A stretch of DNA of 64,000 nucleotides from Bin80 sp964503085. GTDB lineage: Bacteria > Bacteroidota > Rhodothermia > Rhodothermales > Bin80. The notes below the pieces were generated by a model. The model was given only the letters and a program-made list of their open reading frames with translations. It searched no databases and had not been told where the DNA came from. Both the position numbers and the translations under genes were made by a program. Positions 1-8,489 of the stretch are shown one piece after another (positions within the stretch are counted from its first letter, which is position 1; each line of letters starts with the position of its first letter). Location of the stretch: NCBI GenBank assembly GCA_964503085.1, contig CAZCYQ010000009.1:17121-81120 (forward strand). The letters run 5' to 3'.

Positions 1-1050
1 ATCGCAGGCATCGCAGGGGATCATATCCAGAGCTTCCAGAGCCGGGGAGTTATTACAATAGCCAGTCGTGAGCGTGAGATATCAGCGAAGGACGTAAAGC
101 GCTTGATCGAGGATACAACGCATGTAGCCATGCCGCCCGACAGGGAAATCCTCCACATTATACCTCAGGAGTTTATCGTTGATGACCAGGATGGCGTGCT
201 GGATCCGGTGGGTATGAACGGAGTGCGTCTTCAAGCAAACGTACACATCATTACGGGTTTGGTCTCTGCAGCCAAAAATATTTACAGATGCATTGAGAAA
301 GCAGGATATCAGGTTGAGGATGTAGTGCTTGAGCCCTTGGCCAGCTCTTTCAGCGTCCTGCATCATGATGAAAAGGAAGTAGGGGTGGTCCTGATAGATA
401 TTGGGGGAGGTACCACGGATGTTGCTGTTTTTGAAGATCACACGATCCGGCATACGGCGGTTATTGCCGTGGCAGGCAACCATGTGACTGAAGATATACG
501 GAAGGGGCTGGGTGTTATGCGCAATCAGGCGGAACAACTGAAGCGCCAATTCGGCTGCGCCCTGATTGATCTCACAGAGGATGGCGAGCGGATCCGCATG
601 CCAGGGTTAGGAGGGAGGCAGGAAAAAGAGATCAGTACCAGCGCGTTGGCCCAGATCATTCAGCCCAGACTGGAAGAAATTCTAGAGATCACTGCAATCG
701 AGATACGACGCAGTGGCTACGGGAAATATCTCTCCGCGGGTGCCGTGTTGACCGGTGGAGGATCGATGATTCGGGGAACCCGAGAGCTGGCCAATGAGAT
801 ACTGGGGCTCGAAACACGTGTCGGTTTCCCTAAAAAGCGTGGAGGCGGACTTTGGGAGGAGGTATCAGACCCGAAGTATGCCACTGGCGTGGGGCTGGTA
901 CTGTACGGACTTGATCCAAAAATGATGAAAACAGTGACTCAGGACGGTGAGGCTAAACGCCTCTCCGGTGCTGCATCCTACAGTGGAAGGAGCAGCTCCT
1001 CCTGGGGGCGGATCGTCGAACGCATGAAAGGTTGGTTCGATGAATTATAG
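1..1050 (+). CDS. ftsA: Cell division protein FtsA (5' end outside window)
   Basis: FtsA is the actin-like ATPase that tethers FtsZ filaments to the inner membrane and recruits later divisome proteins. The reading frame is open from base 1, so the start codon and the N-terminal part lie upstream. An internal TTG at 103 is not the real start, because the preceding codons already read as FtsA (GIAGDHIQS, REISAKDV). The phosphate-binding motif DIGGGTTDVAVF and the C-terminal nucleotide-site segment LTGGGSMIRG are visible. The end (SSWGRIVERMKGWFDEL) is a typical FtsA amphipathic membrane-targeting helix. It sits 50 bases before ftsZ, the classic end of the dcw cluster. The identification is secure; only the missing N-terminus is uncertain. 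Confidence 0.96.
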   Translation: MAGIAGDHIQSFQSRGVITIASREREISAKDVKRLIEDTTHVAMPPDREILHIIPQEFIVDDQDGVLDPVGMNGVRLQANVHIITGLVSAAKNIYRCIEKAGYQVEDVVLEPLASSFSVLHHDEKEVGVVLIDIGGGTTDVAVFEDHTIRHTAVIAVAGNHVTEDIRKGLGVMRNQAEQLKRQFGCALIDLTEDGERIRMPGLGGRQEKEISTSALAQIIQPRLEEILEITAIEIRRSGYGKYLSAGAVLTGGGSMIRGTRELANEILGLETRVGFPKKRGGGLWEEVSDPKYATGVGLVLYGLDPKMMKTVTQDGEAKRLSGAASYSGRSSSSWGRIVERMKGWFDEL

Positions 1051-1100
1051 GACAATCAAACTGCGCAAGCAGAATCAAACAAAAACCTGAGGGTGACTCC

Positions 1101-2327
1101 ATGGAAACTCAACAAAAAAACCGGTTTACTTTTGACGCCGAATATAGCGGTATAGCGAAGATTTGTGTTGTTGGTGTGGGAGGCGGCGGGGGTAACGCCA
1201 TTAACAGTATGGTCAACGACGGCCTGGAGTCTGTTGAATTCATGGCCGTGAATACGGATGCTCAGGATCTGAACAACAGTCTTGCAACGCACAAGATTCA
1301 GGCAGGCCGAAAACTAACCAAGGGACTGGGAGCCGGGGCGCGACCAGAATTGGGACTTCAGGCCATGCTGGAATGTCAAGAAGAGCTCGAGGCAGCACTC
1401 CACGGGTTTGATATGGTTTTTGTTACCGCTGGTATGGGTGGAGGAACAGGTACAGGGGGGATCGGGGTTGTGGCCGACATTGCTAGGCAAATGGGTACCC
1501 TGGTTGTAGCAATCGTCACCAAGCCGTTTGAGTTCGAAAACCGCAAACGTATGAAGTCCGCCATACAAGGCATTGAGCAGCTTAGGCCGTGTGTAGATAC
1601 TCTCATCGTGATTCCTAACGAAAGGTTGCTGGATATCTCGGATGATGATACTGATCTCGCCGAAGCTTTCAAACGTGCAGATGACGTTCTGTCCAATGCT
1701 ACCCGCAGTATAAGCGATTTAATTACAAAGACCGGCCTGATTAACCTGGACTTTGCGGATGTGCGCACAACAATAGAGGATAGCGGAACTTCAATCATGG
1801 GAGTGGCTACGGGTGAGTTGGAGGCGGGCGCAGCCACCATTGCCCTTGAGGCGATTTCCAGTCCACTCATGGACGGTATGTCCATTGCGGGAGCACGGAA
1901 CGTCCTGGTCAACATCACCGCTGACTCAGTGCCGATCAAAGAAGTGAATTCCGCCATGGCGGTCATCGGAGAGGAAGCTGGAGAGGATGCTGAAATCATC
2001 ACTGGTGTGGTGGTGGACAGCGAGATGAAGAATTCTGTGCGAATTACCGTGATTGCTACGGGACTTGGGCATGCCGATAAAGGCAAGGAGGAGCAGCGGA
2101 GCAGACCGCTGCTAGACGAAAAGGTTTTCGGATACAAGGGAGAGCAGAACCTCAAAACTTTGGATACGCCAGCATGGGAACGTCGTGGAATTACCGAGCC
2201 CCGCAGGAGAAATTCAGGAGAAGAATCGAAGGTTTTGTACTTAGACGAAGAAAATACTTCGACCAAATCCCAAGAACGAAAATCCTCGGAAGATACCCCG
2301 GCTTTCCTCCGAAAAATGATGGACTAG
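1101..2327 (+). CDS. ftsZ: Cell division GTPase FtsZ
   Basis: FtsZ is the tubulin-like GTPase that forms the cytokinetic Z-ring. The 408-residue product carries the nucleotide-binding start (GVGGGGGNAIN, about residues 25-35), the tubulin signature GGGTGTG at residues 113-119, and the T7 catalytic loop NLDFADV. After the globular core a poorly conserved, charged linker (about 330-395) leads to the conserved C-terminal peptide PAFLRKMMD, which binds FtsA and other partners. The start ATG at 1101 is preceded by a purine-rich stretch (gaggg) and gives the usual short N-terminal tail. It follows ftsA on the same strand, probably co-transcribed. The length is normal for the family. Confidence 0.98.
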   Translation: METQQKNRFTFDAEYSGIAKICVVGVGGGGGNAINSMVNDGLESVEFMAVNTDAQDLNNSLATHKIQAGRKLTKGLGAGARPELGLQAMLECQEELEAALHGFDMVFVTAGMGGGTGTGGIGVVADIARQMGTLVVAIVTKPFEFENRKRMKSAIQGIEQLRPCVDTLIVIPNERLLDISDDDTDLAEAFKRADDVLSNATRSISDLITKTGLINLDFADVRTTIEDSGTSIMGVATGELEAGAATIALEAISSPLMDGMSIAGARNVLVNITADSVPIKEVNSAMAVIGEEAGEDAEIITGVVVDSEMKNSVRITVIATGLGHADKGKEEQRSRPLLDEKVFGYKGEQNLKTLDTPAWERRGITEPRRRNSGEESKVLYLDEENTSTKSQERKSSEDTPAFLRKMMD

Positions 2328-2402
2328 AGAACAACCGAATACAGTTTGTGGTACAATCGCTTAGTATATTGCTGTTCCTGGAATCAAACAAACTTAAACC
2401 CA

Positions 2403-2666
2403 ATGCCCCAGCACGCTTCTGCGATCAAGCGAGTGCGCCAGAGTGCTGCACGCCGACTTCGTAATCGCGAACATCGGAGCCGAGTGCGAACGATGGTTAA
2501 GAAGATTATGCAAACGGATGATGTTTCTGCTGCACAATCTCTTTACCCTGAGACCCAGGCGTACCTAGACCGATTGGCAACGAAAGGTATCATCCATCGC
2601 AATAAATCTGCCCGCTATAAGGTTCAAATCCTGCGGCACATGGATAAGATCAACCAGTCGTCCTAG
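2403..2666 (+). CDS. rpsT: 30S ribosomal protein S20
   Basis: S20 is a small basic protein that binds 16S rRNA and assists 30S assembly. The 87-residue product starts MPQHASAIKRVRQ and has the family's alternating basic helices (RRLRNREHRSRVRT, then NKSARYKVQILRH near the end). The frame is open upstream to 2346, but the ATG at 2403 gives the normal S20 N-terminus and length; the upstream residues are unrelated. It lies 75 bases after ftsZ and 41 bases before the OmpA-like gene. A small hairpin (tagtc/gacta, 2664-2678) overlaps the stop codon. It has no run of T after it, so it is not called a terminator. Confidence 0.95.
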   Translation: MPQHASAIKRVRQSAARRLRNREHRSRVRTMVKKIMQTDDVSAAQSLYPETQAYLDRLATKGIIHRNKSARYKVQILRHMDKINQSS

Positions 2667-2707
2667 TCAGAACGACTAAACATGCAAAAACTACAAAGTA
2701 GAATCTC

Positions 2708-4261
2708 ATGGCAAACCTAAAACGATTTTCGACAACAATGCTCAGGCTTGTGTCACTAGCCCTGATTCTCGTGATTGTGCCTAGCACATTCGCGCAGGAG
2801 TATGCAAAAAAACTGCGCCCGGAGGGCACAATGTTCGTTAAACCCCGCGTAGGATTCTCTGGATATTTTGGAGATAACGAACAGTCACCATTTAACTTCA
2901 ATGGCGACGCTTTCGATGTGGGCACACCCTGGAATTTTGGGCTTGAATTGGGTTACCAGTTGAGCGTCCCATTCGGGGTCAGTCTGGCATACGTCGCGGG
3001 AGATTATCCTGTGATCACACAGTTTCCGGCACGTGTAAAGGATCTCACGGGTGTAGAAAATGATAATTCACTCCGGAGTTCTATTCAGGCTATTGGGCGT
3101 TACACGTTCGCTGAGGCAACGACGCGCAATGCCCTCTATTTCAACTTCGGTCTATCGTATTCTTTCGGAAACGTAACGCAGGAGGCAGCGCCATACACAA
3201 GTGAAGAGAGTGGTAGTGCTTTTGGACCACTCGTCGGTGTGGGTATGGACTTTGCTATTAACCCACGAAGTTCATTTTTCGCGGAGCTCAATGCTGGTGT
3301 TCATTTTGGTGATGAGGGCCTTGATGGCACAGCTGAACACGGATTTGGGGGAGGAGACATCCTGTCAGCATTGGGGGCGGGCCTCAAGGTAAACTTCACG
3401 AAAGCGATTACTCCACCTGAGGTCGGTGAACTGGTCTGTCCTACGGGGGCAGTGGTCACCAATACACAAGTCAATTTCAACTCGGTATCTAACGCCGAGG
3501 TTGCTACGCAGCCGATTGAATTACGCTGGGACTTTGGTGATGGTGCAACCGCCATGGGCGATTCCGGCTCTCACACCTACACGGAGGCAGGAACTTACGA
3601 GGTAATGTTCGTCGCCACCAATGAGGGGGGAACAGCAACGGGAAGCTGCACAGTTACCGTTATCGCCCCACCTGAGATACTCACGCTGACATCTGACAAG
3701 GAAACGGTGAGCATATGTGACCAAGATCCGAGTGTTACATTTTCTGCAAACTCAGTTGGATCGGATCCAATGAGTTACACTTGGGACTTTGGTGATGGCC
3801 AAAGCAGCACGGCAGCCAGCCCATCGCACACCTATGATCAGCCTGGCTCATATACCGTGACTCTTACATTGACCAACGATGCAGGCAGCGACAGTCGTAC
3901 CACCGTGGTGAATGTGAACGAGGAGGGCTGTTTCGACTGCGATATTTCGGAAATGAATACGGTCTTCTTTGATCGTAATTCGTCTGTGCTCACGGATGCC
4001 GGTCGCAATCAGTTGTCCGAGAATTTGGAGATCCTTCAGAACTGCGATTTCAATGTTCGTATTGAAGGCTATTCTTCGCGCGATGAGCGGAATTCCCAGG
4101 GGTTGAGTGAGGACCGTGCCCTGTCGGTCAAGCAATACTACATTGACAACGGCATAGACGAAGCCCGTCTGTCCGATATCGGTATGGGAGCCGGTGGGCA
4201 GACTACGAAGAAAGAGTCCGCAAGCCAGTTCCGACGGGTAGACACAATCCCGCTGAACTAG
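2708..4261 (+). CDS. Outer-membrane protein with two PKD domains and a C-terminal OmpA domain
   Basis: This is an exported protein of 517 residues. It has a signal peptide of about 30 residues ending in STFAQ. A region of about 200 residues with alternating aromatic/polar pattern resembles an outer-membrane beta-barrel. Two PKD domains follow, each with the hallmark WDFGDG (about residues 274 and 359). From about residue 415 there is an OmpA-like peptidoglycan-binding domain (NTVFFDRNSSVLTDAGRNQL, later LSEDRALSV and the Asp/Arg pattern). The likely role is anchoring the outer membrane to peptidoglycan while presenting PKD domains in the periplasm. The gene is followed immediately by a strong intrinsic terminator. 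The substrate or partner of the PKD part cannot be told from sequence. Confidence 0.88.
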   Translation: MANLKRFSTTMLRLVSLALILVIVPSTFAQEYAKKLRPEGTMFVKPRVGFSGYFGDNEQSPFNFNGDAFDVGTPWNFGLELGYQLSVPFGVSLAYVAGDYPVITQFPARVKDLTGVENDNSLRSSIQAIGRYTFAEATTRNALYFNFGLSYSFGNVTQEAAPYTSEESGSAFGPLVGVGMDFAINPRSSFFAELNAGVHFGDEGLDGTAEHGFGGGDILSALGAGLKVNFTKAITPPEVGELVCPTGAVVTNTQVNFNSVSNAEVATQPIELRWDFGDGATAMGDSGSHTYTEAGTYEVMFVATNEGGTATGSCTVTVIAPPEILTLTSDKETVSICDQDPSVTFSANSVGSDPMSYTWDFGDGQSSTAASPSHTYDQPGSYTVTLTLTNDAGSDSRTTVVNVNEEGCFDCDISEMNTVFFDRNSSVLTDAGRNQLSENLEILQNCDFNVRIEGYSSRDERNSQGLSEDRALSVKQYYIDNGIDEARLSDIGMGAGGQTTKKESASQFRRVDTIPLN

Positions 4262-4284
4262 CGCCTGCATACTGAAGAAATGTG

Positions 4285-4321
4285 AAGCGCCCCGGCACGT
4301 TGTGCCGGGGCGCTTTTATTT
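4285..4321 (+). terminator. Strong rho-independent terminator
   Basis: A perfect inverted repeat of 12 bases (gcgccccggcac, 4287-4298, pairing with 4302-4313) has a three-base loop. It is extended by AA/TT pairs to 14 pairs and followed by a T-rich tract. It lies 24 bases after the OmpA/PKD stop codon and should end the ftsZ-rpsT-OmpA transcription unit. Confidence 0.93.
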
Positions 4322-4690
4322 TTGGCTCTGCCGGAATTGTTAGGATGGAGACCTTACCGCCTATTGGTGCTGCTTGGTCGGACTATTACTCTACATCACG
4401 TGTGATCAAAATAACAGGAATAATCAGAGAAGCGACCCCATTGTATGGATACAGTCAAACAAGAAATCCAGAACAGCAAACCTACTCCGAGATATGTCCT
4501 CTGTAGATCAAACCCCCTAAGATATCTGCGTAAATCAGCTTGAATCCAACCCCTGTAAAAGAGATACCGACCGTAATTGGGTCATTACCCCCTTGATTTG
4601 GCACTTTGGAAATGCGAAAACAACGACCGTCACATCTACTCGACTCGGCAGAAATAGGTATTTTGTGGCAGGCACCACGTCACATTCCGC
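4322..4690. other. Intergenic stretch before queG
   Basis: About 370 bases follow the terminator without a convincing gene. The one open frame, which starts within the terminator region, has no family resemblance and low coding character. A short interrupted palindrome ATCAC-gt-GTGAT (4395-4406) is the only structured element noticed. It could be an operator half-site pair, but there is no supporting context. The queG promoter presumably lies in the last 100 bases. Confidence 0.5.
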
Positions 4691-5674
4691 ATGCCTGGAT
4701 TCGACGAAAATCAGCAGTTCGCACTTGCACAGCGTCTGAAAAAGGAAGCTGCCCGGTTAGGGTTTGATGCTTGCGGAATAGCGGAGGCCCGGCGACTGAA
4801 TGAAGAAGCAGATCGGCTAGAATCCTGGCTGGCAAATGGACTGCACGCGTCCATGGCCTACATGGCGCGGAATTTTGAGAAACGCGTAGATCCTAGAAAG
4901 CTTGTCCCCGGCGCCAAACGCGTAATCAGTGTGCTATGCAGTTACTGGCAGGAAGCTGAGCATGCGGAAAAAGCCGGAAAGATCAGTCGTTATGCGTGGG
5001 GAGATGATTACCACCAGGTGATGAAAGGGCGACTCTACGAGTTGTATGCCTGGTTGGAGAGTGAAGTAAAAACTTTGTCCGGCCGGGCTTTCGTTGACTC
5101 GGCCCCGGTAATGGATAAGGTATGGGCGCAACGCGCCGGGCTGGGATGGATTGCCAAAAATACCAATCTGATAAATCCAGACATAGGCTCCTGGTTTTTT
5201 GTTGGATCTTTGATTGTTGATGTACCACTGGCTTGCGACGATCCCTTCACACATGATCACTGCGGATCATGCACTCGGTGCATTGATGCGTGTCCCACAG
5301 ATGCTATCTATCAGCCTTATGCGGTGGATTCAAACCGCTGTATTTCTTACTGGACGATAGAACACAGGGGGAATTCCTTGCCGGAGGACATTGTATTGGG
5401 GCAGGATGACTGGATCTTCGGCTGTGACATATGCCAGGATGTGTGTCCCTGGAATAAGTTCAGCCACTCAACCAAGGAGTCCCGGTTTCTGCCCCGAGAG
5501 GGTATCCGGGATACCCCTCTTGAAGAATGGGAGGAACTGGATCTGGAGGCTTTTCGCAGACGGTTCAAGGGAAGCGCAGTGAAGCGGGCAAAGTACGAAG
5601 GCTTCATGCGCAATGTCCGCGCAGCAAAGCGATCCCGGTCACTCCGCGACAAGCCTCCGGTGGGTTCGTCATAG
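4691..5674 (+). CDS. queG: Epoxyqueuosine reductase QueG
   Basis: QueG carries out the last step of queuosine biosynthesis, reducing epoxyqueuosine in the tRNA wobble position to queuosine using cobalamin and two [4Fe-4S] clusters. The 327-residue product has the N-terminal cobalamin-binding fold with the catalytic-Asp motif FVDSAPVMDK (Asp136). Two ferredoxin-type cluster motifs follow: CGSCTRCIDACP (Cys191, 194, 197, 201) and, completed by Cys217, CDICQDVCPWN (Cys245, 248, 252). The C-terminus is slightly short, without the HEAT-like extension some QueG proteins have. The ATG at 4691 gives a normal N-terminus. It stands alone and converges on lysS; no other queuosine genes are in the window. 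Confidence 0.95.
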   Translation: MPGFDENQQFALAQRLKKEAARLGFDACGIAEARRLNEEADRLESWLANGLHASMAYMARNFEKRVDPRKLVPGAKRVISVLCSYWQEAEHAEKAGKISRYAWGDDYHQVMKGRLYELYAWLESEVKTLSGRAFVDSAPVMDKVWAQRAGLGWIAKNTNLINPDIGSWFFVGSLIVDVPLACDDPFTHDHCGSCTRCIDACPTDAIYQPYAVDSNRCISYWTIEHRGNSLPEDIVLGQDDWIFGCDICQDVCPWNKFSHSTKESRFLPREGIRDTPLEEWEELDLEAFRRRFKGSAVKRAKYEGFMRNVRAAKRSRSLRDKPPVGSS

Positions 5675-5759
5675 CCCTTAAGTGTGCAGCGTTGAAAAGA
5701 GACTCGCACGTGAACATGGTTTGACCCGGAGCACAACCAGTCCAAAATGCCCCCGCCGG

Positions 5760-7268
5760 TTAATCAGGACGCATGAGCGGAAACAGGATCACATCACGGA
5801 TGCTGCGCTGGTTGGTCATCAGCATGGCGAGACGATCAATTCCCACGCCCAACCCGGCATTAGGCGGCATGCCATATTCCAGAGCACGCAAATAGTCATG
5901 ATCCATCTGCATCGCCTCAAAGTCTCCTCCCTTGCGAAGAAGTGCCTGGTCCTCAAACCGTGCACGCTGATCTTCCGGGTCGTTAAGCTCACTGAAAGCA
6001 TTGCATAACTCCTTGCCCCCTACGAACATCTCAAAACGCTCAACGAGCCCTTCTTTGCTGCGATGTCGTTTGGCTAGCGGACTGAGTTCAAGCGGATAGT
6101 CTGTGATGAAAGTGGGCTGGATCAAATGAGGCTCGACCGAGAAACTAAAAATCTCATCCAGCAGCTTGCCATAGCCCATAGACGTTGAGGTCTCTATGTT
6201 CAGAGAATGTGCCACTTGGAGAAGGCCGTCCCGGTCCTGTCCGTACAGATCATGGCCTGTACGTTCCGCTATCGCTTCAAAAAAGGGAATCCGAGGCCAT
6301 GGTCGCTCAAATGAGATCACTTCGTCACCATACGGCACGCGAGGTTGACCATGAAGTACGCAGGCGACAGACTCCAGCATCTCCTCCACCAAGCCCTGCA
6401 TCCAGACATAGTCCTTGAAAGCCACATAGAGCTCCAGCATAGTGAACTCAGGATTGTGGAAGCGGCTCAGACCCTCATTCCGAAAATCTTTGGCAATCTC
6501 ATACACGCCGTCAAAACCACCGGTGATGCATCTTTTCAGGTATAGTTCATCGGCAATGCGCATGTAGAGGGGCATATCAAGCGCATTGTGGTGCGTCTTG
6601 AACGGCCGCGCAGACGCTCCGCCATAGACCGGTTGGAGAACAGGAGTCTCAACCTCAATGAACCCTTTGTCATCCAAAAATTTTCGGATGGCTGTTACCA
6701 TACGGGCACGTTGCACAAAAAGCTCTCGCACATGTGGGTTAATGACCAAGTCTACATAGCGCTGTCGGTAGCGAAATTCCTTCTCAGTGACCTCATTGAA
6801 AACAGTACCCTCCTGCTCCTTGATAATTGGAAGGGGACGTAGCGCTTTGGCCAGAAGCTCCAGCTTTGAAACATGCACTGTGATCTCGCCCATGCGTGTG
6901 CGAAATACCTTTCCTTCAATGCCGACGATATCACCGATATCAATATGGCGCTTGAAGACTTTGTTATAGAATCCTTCTGGCAGGTCATCCCGGCGAATAT
7001 ATGCTTGCATACGCCCCGTTGCATCCTGGAAATCGAAAAAGGATGCTTTTCCCATGATTCGCCGACTCATCAGCCGGCCTGCCATGGAAACTGTTTCCTG
7101 GGGAGCCGCCTCATCAAATTCCTCGAGTACGGGAGACACATGATCGCTGACGGCCCACGCGTATGGGTAGGGATTGACCCCAAGGTCTTCTAACGCCTCT
7201 CTGGAATTCCGGCGTATCTGCTCCTGATCTGTGAGTTGGCGCGCGGAAAATGAAGAACTATCTTGCAT
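5760..7268 (-). CDS. lysS: Lysyl-tRNA synthetase, class II
   Basis: LysRS charges tRNA-Lys with lysine in the cytoplasm. The 502-residue product has an N-terminal OB-fold anticodon-binding domain (about 60-170, including AGRLMSRRIMGKASFFDFQD). The class II catalytic domain has motif 2 (FRNEGLSRFHNPEFTMLE) and motif 3 (GLGVGIDRLAM) near the C-terminus. The length matches the bacterial family. It is the last gene of a minus-strand operon. Its start overlaps the end of the upstream cyclophilin gene by 11 bases, which suggests translational coupling. Its 3' end faces queG across 85 bases. Confidence 0.97.
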   Translation of the reverse strand: MQDSSSFSARQLTDQEQIRRNSREALEDLGVNPYPYAWAVSDHVSPVLEEFDEAAPQETVSMAGRLMSRRIMGKASFFDFQDATGRMQAYIRRDDLPEGFYNKVFKRHIDIGDIVGIEGKVFRTRMGEITVHVSKLELLAKALRPLPIIKEQEGTVFNEVTEKEFRYRQRYVDLVINPHVRELFVQRARMVTAIRKFLDDKGFIEVETPVLQPVYGGASARPFKTHHNALDMPLYMRIADELYLKRCITGGFDGVYEIAKDFRNEGLSRFHNPEFTMLELYVAFKDYVWMQGLVEEMLESVACVLHGQPRVPYGDEVISFERPWPRIPFFEAIAERTGHDLYGQDRDGLLQVAHSLNIETSTSMGYGKLLDEIFSFSVEPHLIQPTFITDYPLELSPLAKRHRSKEGLVERFEMFVGGKELCNAFSELNDPEDQRARFEDQALLRKGGDFEAMQMDHDYLRALEYGMPPNAGLGVGIDRLAMLMTNQRSIRDVILFPLMRPD

Positions 7269-8001
7269 AGTCTGCTAGTGGACGGACCTCCATGGTAATA
7301 TCTAACATTGGTCTGTCACCGTTAGGGTTTCCGCGTTGACCGGCTCTGGAGGGAGTCAGTACCCGCGTGATCCGATCCAGTACATCATAGCCCTCGACCA
7401 GTTCACCAAAAACAGTGTACATCCCATCCAGCATTGGCGCACCACCCTCGGTGGTGTAGGTGGCTCTCGCCTCACTTGAGTATTCAAATGTTGTGTCGGG
7501 GATCATTTGCTGTAACCGATTCTGCACCTGATCCAGGAATTCTTCCGGATAAATGCTCCCATGCACGATATAAAACTGACTGCCGTTGGACTCTCTGTTG
7601 GGATTCATATTGTCGCTTGCCCGTGCTGTGGCGAGTGCACCGCGTTTATGGTAGCGTCCGGGGACTATTTCGGCTGGAATTGTGTAACCGGGATCTCCCA
7701 TGCCGTCATTGTTCGGATTATCATCCTTTGAGTTCGGGTCCCCACCCTGAATCATAAATCCACCGATCACACGATGAAAGGTAGTACCGTCAAGAAAACC
7801 GTCATCCACGAGTATTTTGAAGTTATCTCTATGGATTGGTGTATCATCGTAGAGTTCAATGTCCATTGCTCCCATGGGAGTGGATATCTCGAAAAAATTT
7901 GTTGCCGACAAGCCGGAGTTGGCTTGCCTCGCGCATCCACTAGTAGTCATCACGGTAATCAGTAACAAGGTGAGGCAGGAAAAAAGTTCAACGGGTCTCA
8001 T
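7258..8001 (-). CDS. Peptidyl-prolyl cis-trans isomerase, cyclophilin type, lipoprotein
   Basis: This cyclophilin catalyses proline isomerisation to help periplasmic or outer-membrane proteins fold. The first 23 residues form a lipoprotein signal (hydrophobic LTLLLITVMTTSG then Cys23), so the mature enzyme should be membrane-anchored. The isomerase domain shows the core motifs FHRVIGGFMIQGGDP and GSQFYIVHG, with an insertion before the latter and a long segment between GSQFY and the final VFGELVEGYDVL. It overlaps the gene upstream by four bases (ATGA) and the lysS start by 11 bases. It is therefore the middle gene of a three-gene operon. Confidence 0.93.
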   Translation of the reverse strand: MRPVELFSCLTLLLITVMTTSGCARQANSGLSATNFFEISTPMGAMDIELYDDTPIHRDNFKILVDDGFLDGTTFHRVIGGFMIQGGDPNSKDDNPNNDGMGDPGYTIPAEIVPGRYHKRGALATARASDNMNPNRESNGSQFYIVHGSIYPEEFLDQVQNRLQQMIPDTTFEYSSEARATYTTEGGAPMLDGMYTVFGELVEGYDVLDRITRVLTPSRAGQRGNPNGDRPMLDITMEVRPLADYAR

Positions 8002-8489
8002 GGGTTCAAGTAACGGTCAAAATAGCTGAGAATACCTGCACGCAGCAGTAACTCTTGTTGAGAAGAACTCAGGTTTTCGGGAAAGTCTTCATGGGGCTCC
8101 CAGATCCAGTAGCCATCTGTTTCCTGGCCGATTCGCTCAAAGCATCCCAGACTTTCCAGTACGCTGTATGTGCCTTCATTGATGATACGCTGTTTTGAAG
8201 CTTTATCCAAGTCCGGTGCAAACTCCTGGCGCAATTCCTGCAAGCCGACCAGGAAGAGAACTCCTTCAAGGTCATCTCCACAACCAAGCGCCTTGTCAAG
8301 CCAAGCTCTCAGGGCGGGCCATTTTCGGTCCACAGCCTCCCGATCTGGTTCGAAAATATTCACCACAGACACATACAATCCAGACGCCCACGCCAACAAA
8401 GGGAGGCGGTCCTTGTTCCTGTAATCGAGTCCGTATGTGTGCAGAATGTACAGTATATTGGATATCCTTGGGAAAATTGACGAAACCAA
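7998..8489 (-). CDS. Unknown protein, first gene of the cyclophilin-lysS operon
   Basis: I do not recognise the family. Up to 163 residues, soluble, with acidic and aromatic-rich helices (RKWPALRAWLDKALG, FAPDLDKASKQRI, GYWIWEPHEDFPENL). There is no signal peptide, membrane helix or obvious catalytic motif. The stop overlaps the cyclophilin start (ATGA), a strong sign that it is a real gene. The start is doubtful. The frame has no ATG, and the first usable codon is a TTG at 8489 that would face the start of the divergent gene with no room for promoters. A second TTG at 8399, about ten bases after an aagga-like ribosome site, gives 133 residues and is an attractive alternative. Confidence 0.6.
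   Translation of the reverse strand: MVSSIFPRISNILYILHTYGLDYRNKDRLPLLAWASGLYVSVVNIFEPDREAVDRKWPALRAWLDKALGCGDDLEGVLFLVGLQELRQEFAPDLDKASKQRIINEGTYSVLESLGCFERIGQETDGYWIWEPHEDFPENLSSSQQELLLRAGILSYFDRYLNP

Noticed and set aside
1376..2266. A 296-codon open frame antisense to ftsZ
   Set aside because: It lies wholly inside ftsZ, has low-complexity Ser/Ala/Thr composition typical of an antisense shadow, and resembles no family.
4282..4506. An open frame covering the terminator after the OmpA/PKD gene
   Set aside because: It runs through the terminator hairpin, has no ribosome site and no family resemblance.
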